Assembly: GCA_031216445.1 (NCBI GenBank)
Contig: CM062210.1
Coordinates: 3,528,501 to 3,592,500 of the forward strand
Direction: 5' to 3'
From: Lateolabrax maculatus
Taxonomy: Eukaryota > Chordata > Actinopteri > Acropomatiformes > Lateolabracidae
DNA length: 64,000 nucleotides
A program made the translations under genes and the position numbers. The number at the start of each line of letters is the position of its first letter. Position 1 is the stretch's first letter. Shown here one piece after another: positions 60,290 to 64,000 of the stretch. The notes beneath the pieces were generated by a model. That model was not told the origin of the DNA and did no database searches. It saw nothing but the letters and a program-made list of their open reading frames with translations.

Positions 60290-60660
60290 CATGAAGCCGC
60301 TGCTTGTTTCGTTTCCTCTCTTGCCTCAGTGTATTTTTACTTTTTTCCACAAGAACGGATGTGTAACTTGAACACCTTAGCATAAAGTAATACAAAAGGC
60401 AGACTACCACAATGTACAGGCTTGATTGATTGACAGGCTTCAAAAGGCCTCTGAAGGTCATCCAATAAATCCAAACTTCTGCCTTTCCTTCCCAATGGTC
60501 TCTATACCATTGCATAAACTTGGTCTTGCTTGTTCTCCTGTGCCATTGATCGAGCAGGACATTTGAGGGAAGGGCATCTTTAATTGTACACAAAATAAAG
60601 CTCCCAGGACTGTTTTTCCCCCCCAGTCCATTGTTGGATGGGAAGGGATTAATTAAGTAC
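60290..60660. promoter_or_regulatory. candidate conserved non-coding element with PBX-MEIS site
   Basis: A 370-base stretch of balanced composition without repeat features, containing TGATTGACAG (60427-60436), the composite PBX-MEIS binding sequence. The minus strand is open for 130 codons, the longest non-repetitive ATG-type frame of the flank, but the predicted peptide has no recognisable domain. Confidence 0.3.
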
Positions 60661-61099
60661 ATCTACAACGGGGAGAGTTGACTGTGCAAGCAGTCAGTGA
60701 TTATCTGTGATGGGTCTTGAAACCCAGGAGGGGAAAAGGCTGCATAGCTGTGCTGCTGACAAATACTGGAAACTAACTTTTAAGAATCGCTGCTTGTTAG
60801 TACCACGTTGACACCATAACTACCAAGCCACTCATTTTGACTGTTTTTTTTTTTTTTTTGACAATTTTGCAGTGTAATGACTTTGTTGAAATAAAACCCA
60901 TGTAACTATATGACTCTGATTTTTCTTAAGTGTGTGTATATTTTATTCCAACTCTGTTATTTTATTAGAATAAAACTCAGAAGACTAATGAGTATTTCTA
61001 CCTTGAATGGCCATAACGGTCATATTGACCATGTGCATTATAAACGGCGTTTCCTCTCAGTGTTTCTCCTTTTCCCAACTCTTGAAGATCTGCATCACT

Positions 61100-61112
61100 G
61101 TTGCCTAGCAAC
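61100..61112. promoter_or_regulatory. RFX-type X-box, GTTGCCTAGCAAC
   Basis: A perfect 13-base inverted repeat (GTTGC-CTA-GCAAC) matching the RFX consensus GTNRCC-N-RGYAAC. It lies about 24 kb downstream of the cadherin gene. Confidence 0.4.
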
Positions 61113-64000
61113 TCCTTTTCTAGTTTATTTTTATGCTATTGCTAGCATATACGTACAATAGCACTGAAAAGGGCAGAAGAGAGTAAATTATGATGTGATG
61201 AAATTGAACAGAAATAGAATATCAGTATAAAATGTCAGCAAGAAAAAGAGAAAGACTGTCACAGAAGCTTTAGCCATGCTTCAGAGCCTTGATGAGGGTG
61301 AGTCTTGAGGAGGAGCAGGTTCGATATAAAAACATCTCCTGGTCCCTTTAAGTTTCATCTTTCAGAGATAATTCCCGTTCGCACACTTCCAATTCTGCAT
61401 CTTCGCTCATTCCATGTGATAAAGTTCCAGGTACGTTAGTCTGATTCTTATATGGCTGATTAGATTGATATGTCATGAAATAAAACAAACTAATTAGGCT
61501 ATTATTTTTCTGATGACAGAGCAAAATCCTGAATGATCAGCGGTGCCAGCTGTGCCCAACCACATACGAGAGCGCCTTCCTCTTTCCTTTACAGCAAGAT
61601 CTTTTAATTATTATTTTACAGCATTTCAGCTGTCTTTCATTAAAATGCTTTTAAAAAGTTAACCTTAAGTTTAATCCGATGACTTTGCCATCATTGTGAT
61701 AGTGATATCCTTTTGGGAGCAGATCTAACTGTAATGTCTAATCAGCTCCATGCCCCAAAAATAGGTAAAGTTTGAACTCAAAGTACAACATATGTAATTA
61801 AAGTTAAGAGGGGCGTGTAAAGGTTTTTCTTTAGACTACCTTGATATAGTAACATTTCTGGAGCCTCTGCGGGAACAAAATCTTAAGCAATAAGGCTTAT
61901 GATACTATGTGATTTTTAATATACTACTGGAACCTAATCTTTGTTTTAGACAGGTATGCAATCTTAATTTGTTGTTATGTCGGACATACTAATATATCTT
62001 GAAATCTCTCTTTAATCACACGATCCTTGGATAATTCCAGTGCTGTAATTTTACAATTATGTACAATTCATTGTATCAAAAATTTCATTAATTGTTAGGG
62101 GCAAAATAACACCAAAACAAGCAGACAAACCCACAGCCATCTTAATAATCACCACAGTAAGCTATCCATATTTAGCACATAAGTAACAGTAACTTGTTAG
62201 CAGAAAATTGCGTTTTTAGACATCCAGCTGAGATGGAACAACTCTATCATCCCATTTCTCATTTCCCTGAGGCAGATCCATCTGTGGTGCATCGCCACCA
62301 TTTTATCACAGCCGCCAAAGAATCATGAATAACACAAATCAATCATTTAAAGGCTGCAGTGGAGTCATGTTTCCATCCAATATTCACCCTCCTTTTAGCT
62401 CTGGTTTGGTCTCCACAAACTACTGAGAAAAATGTCTGTAGCTCTGTATCTGCCATCAAAGTCTGTGTGTCTGCTGCTTGATGCTGTGCAGGTAGAATTC
62501 ATATTAAAACACTATTGATGATGGAGATTTAAGGTAGATTTTAAGCCTTCACATTTGTATTAACATATTCATTAACAACTGCATCCTTCAAAAGCCCCTA
62601 CAGTACCAATGCAAACTCCAATAGCTAGATTATTAAGATCATGACACTGTAATACCATTCTTCGATTATATGAAAAGTTTCACATCTGTTTTACTGCTCA
62701 TTTTATTAATATACAGGTGGTACATTTTCTCTGTCTTTTGATATGATGTTAATGTCATGTCCTGACACTCTGACCTAATAAAACCGACAGAAACCAGACA
62801 CCACCGCTGAGCGCTAGTGTTAAATTCTGCCCTGCATGATTCATAACAAATCATTGTATTCCAACAGCTTTGATTCTCTAGTTGCCTGTCAATCTGCATT
62901 TACTCTAAAATATTTCATTCCTCTCAAGGCGCCAGGATGATATGGCCTTGAAGCTGTTACCCTGCAGTCAAAACTCTCGCAGTAATTCAAACCTCTGCAT
63001 AAACTAATGTTGTTTGACAAGCCATATGATAAGATTCACTTTATTTCATTTTCCTACTTTTTTCCCTTCTTTTTAATCTCCGAACATTATGCCCATGGCA
63101 ATATCACAATATTTCACCTTGAGAGAGGCATTCTGAAAAAGACAAAAATGAAATTTCACAAGATGGACGATTTTGGCCTGCAAACCACCTCAAAGTCACA
63201 TACCTTAACGTGAAAAAATGAGGATGGTATCCTATCAGAGGAGGATGACTTATTGCTGCAAGGCAGCCTATAGACAATCTGTCCCGTGGTATAATATGTG
63301 TGTAAATGATAATGTTAAAGGTTATTGTCATGCTTCGCTAGTGACTCAAAATACATTGCCTCTCTGGAAGCTGGCTGATCATTAACTCAAGGTGTCAGGA
63401 GACACACATTTGCTCAGTGGCATTCTCCAAAGCCAAAAAAGGTATGTAATGCTTTTCCTCTAGAGAAAGGCACAGGAAAAGATGCTCTAGTTGTCTGATG
63501 TATATCAGTGCTGAACATCTCAGAACCAACGTATTGAATATATTAAGATTTTGCTTTAACCTTGAGAAGACTGTTTTTTCTTGTCGTCTCTCTAACTACT
63601 TTTGACTTCCAGTAACACTCATTCTTCAGAGTAGGGTTCAATGTGATGTTTCACAATATGCGTCTTAGTATCATTGATCTGGTGACGACTCAATTTTGTA
63701 TGGAAGCATTACAAGTTAGTTAATAGTGTGTGAACTCGTAGTTATATGCTGTATGCAAACCTTGGTTTTAAACACTAATAGGAACATTAATTGACATCAA
63801 CGTAGGACGCAGACAAGAATGTATTTGTCAAAATCTGAGGCAATAACACAACATGGTGGAAGGAACCAGAGACTTGTAATTACAGAGCACAATGTAGCTT
63901 TGAGCTTGACCTTACAGGGGTGATGAATGGTGCAAGTCCTCTCCACGACATGCGAGCAGAGAGTCATCAATGTTTGTGGGTAACTCCAAGGTATGAGGTA

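Larger units (their letters stand above)
54920..64000. other. intergenic, gene-poor
   Basis: No gene with exon-like structure is recognised. It holds a SINE-head fragment (57537-57595), a CpG-rich patch with a signal-peptide-like frame (59332-59424), a candidate conserved element (60290-60660), a poly(T) run (60845-60860) and an RFX-type X-box (61100-61112). The rest is AT-rich. Confidence 0.6.

Noticed and set aside
60270..60662. 130-codon minus-strand frame as a gene
   Set aside because: No recognisable domain, signal or splice context; treated as a possible non-coding element instead.
1..64000. Second protein-coding gene or a defence/mobile gene cluster
   Set aside because: Scanning the translated frames on both strands shows only the cadherin and transposon fragments with recognisable protein families.

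Overview
This window is vertebrate nuclear DNA, almost certainly from a ray-finned (probably percomorph) fish. It has a split gene with consensus GT-AG introns, AT-rich non-coding DNA, dense dinucleotide microsatellites, and fossils of interspersed repeats common in teleosts. No bacterial-type gene organisation is present. Most open frames in the window are chance frames in introns and intergenic DNA.

The only protein-coding gene I can support is one complete type II classical cadherin on the + strand. Eleven coding exons between 15198 and 36451 join, with all phases compatible, into 2340 bases: 779 residues plus stop. The protein has a signal peptide, a short prodomain ending in a furin site (RSKR), a mature N-terminus GWMW (the two tryptophans of type II adhesive exchange), five cadherin repeats, one membrane helix, and an intact cytoplasmic tail with p120- and beta-catenin-binding regions. 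From remembered family sequences it belongs to the CDH6/CDH9/CDH10 clade and fits CDH10 best. Cadherin-10 is a calcium-dependent homophilic neuronal adhesion molecule. No premature stop or frame break is visible.

Layout. 1-9250: upstream non-coding DNA with a tRNA-derived SINE, a LINE-like fragment and microsatellites. About 9250-9935: probable promoter and non-coding exon 1, with a CCAAT box, a purine-rich tract and a symmetric (CT)n(CA)n(CT)n tract. 9936-15065: intron 1. 15066-36451: exons 2 to 12, with introns from 94 bp to 6.2 kb. 36452 to about 37215: 3' UTR with an AATAAA. From there to 64000 lies more than 26 kb with no recognisable host gene, fitting the gene-poor surroundings of CDH10-family loci. 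It holds a decayed L1-type LINE (minus strand), a MITE with 13-bp inverted ends, SINE and other repeat fossils, and some candidate regulatory elements.

The most notable unexplained structure is a near-perfect 28-bp palindrome centred on the cadherin start codon. In mRNA it would place AUG in the loop of an 11-bp hairpin. Other points are two introns whose retention would give truncated cadherins, a perfect PBX-MEIS site in a candidate conserved element, a perfect RFX X-box, and hAT-like MITEs embedded in a GACA/GATA array. I found no evidence of a new multi-gene system.
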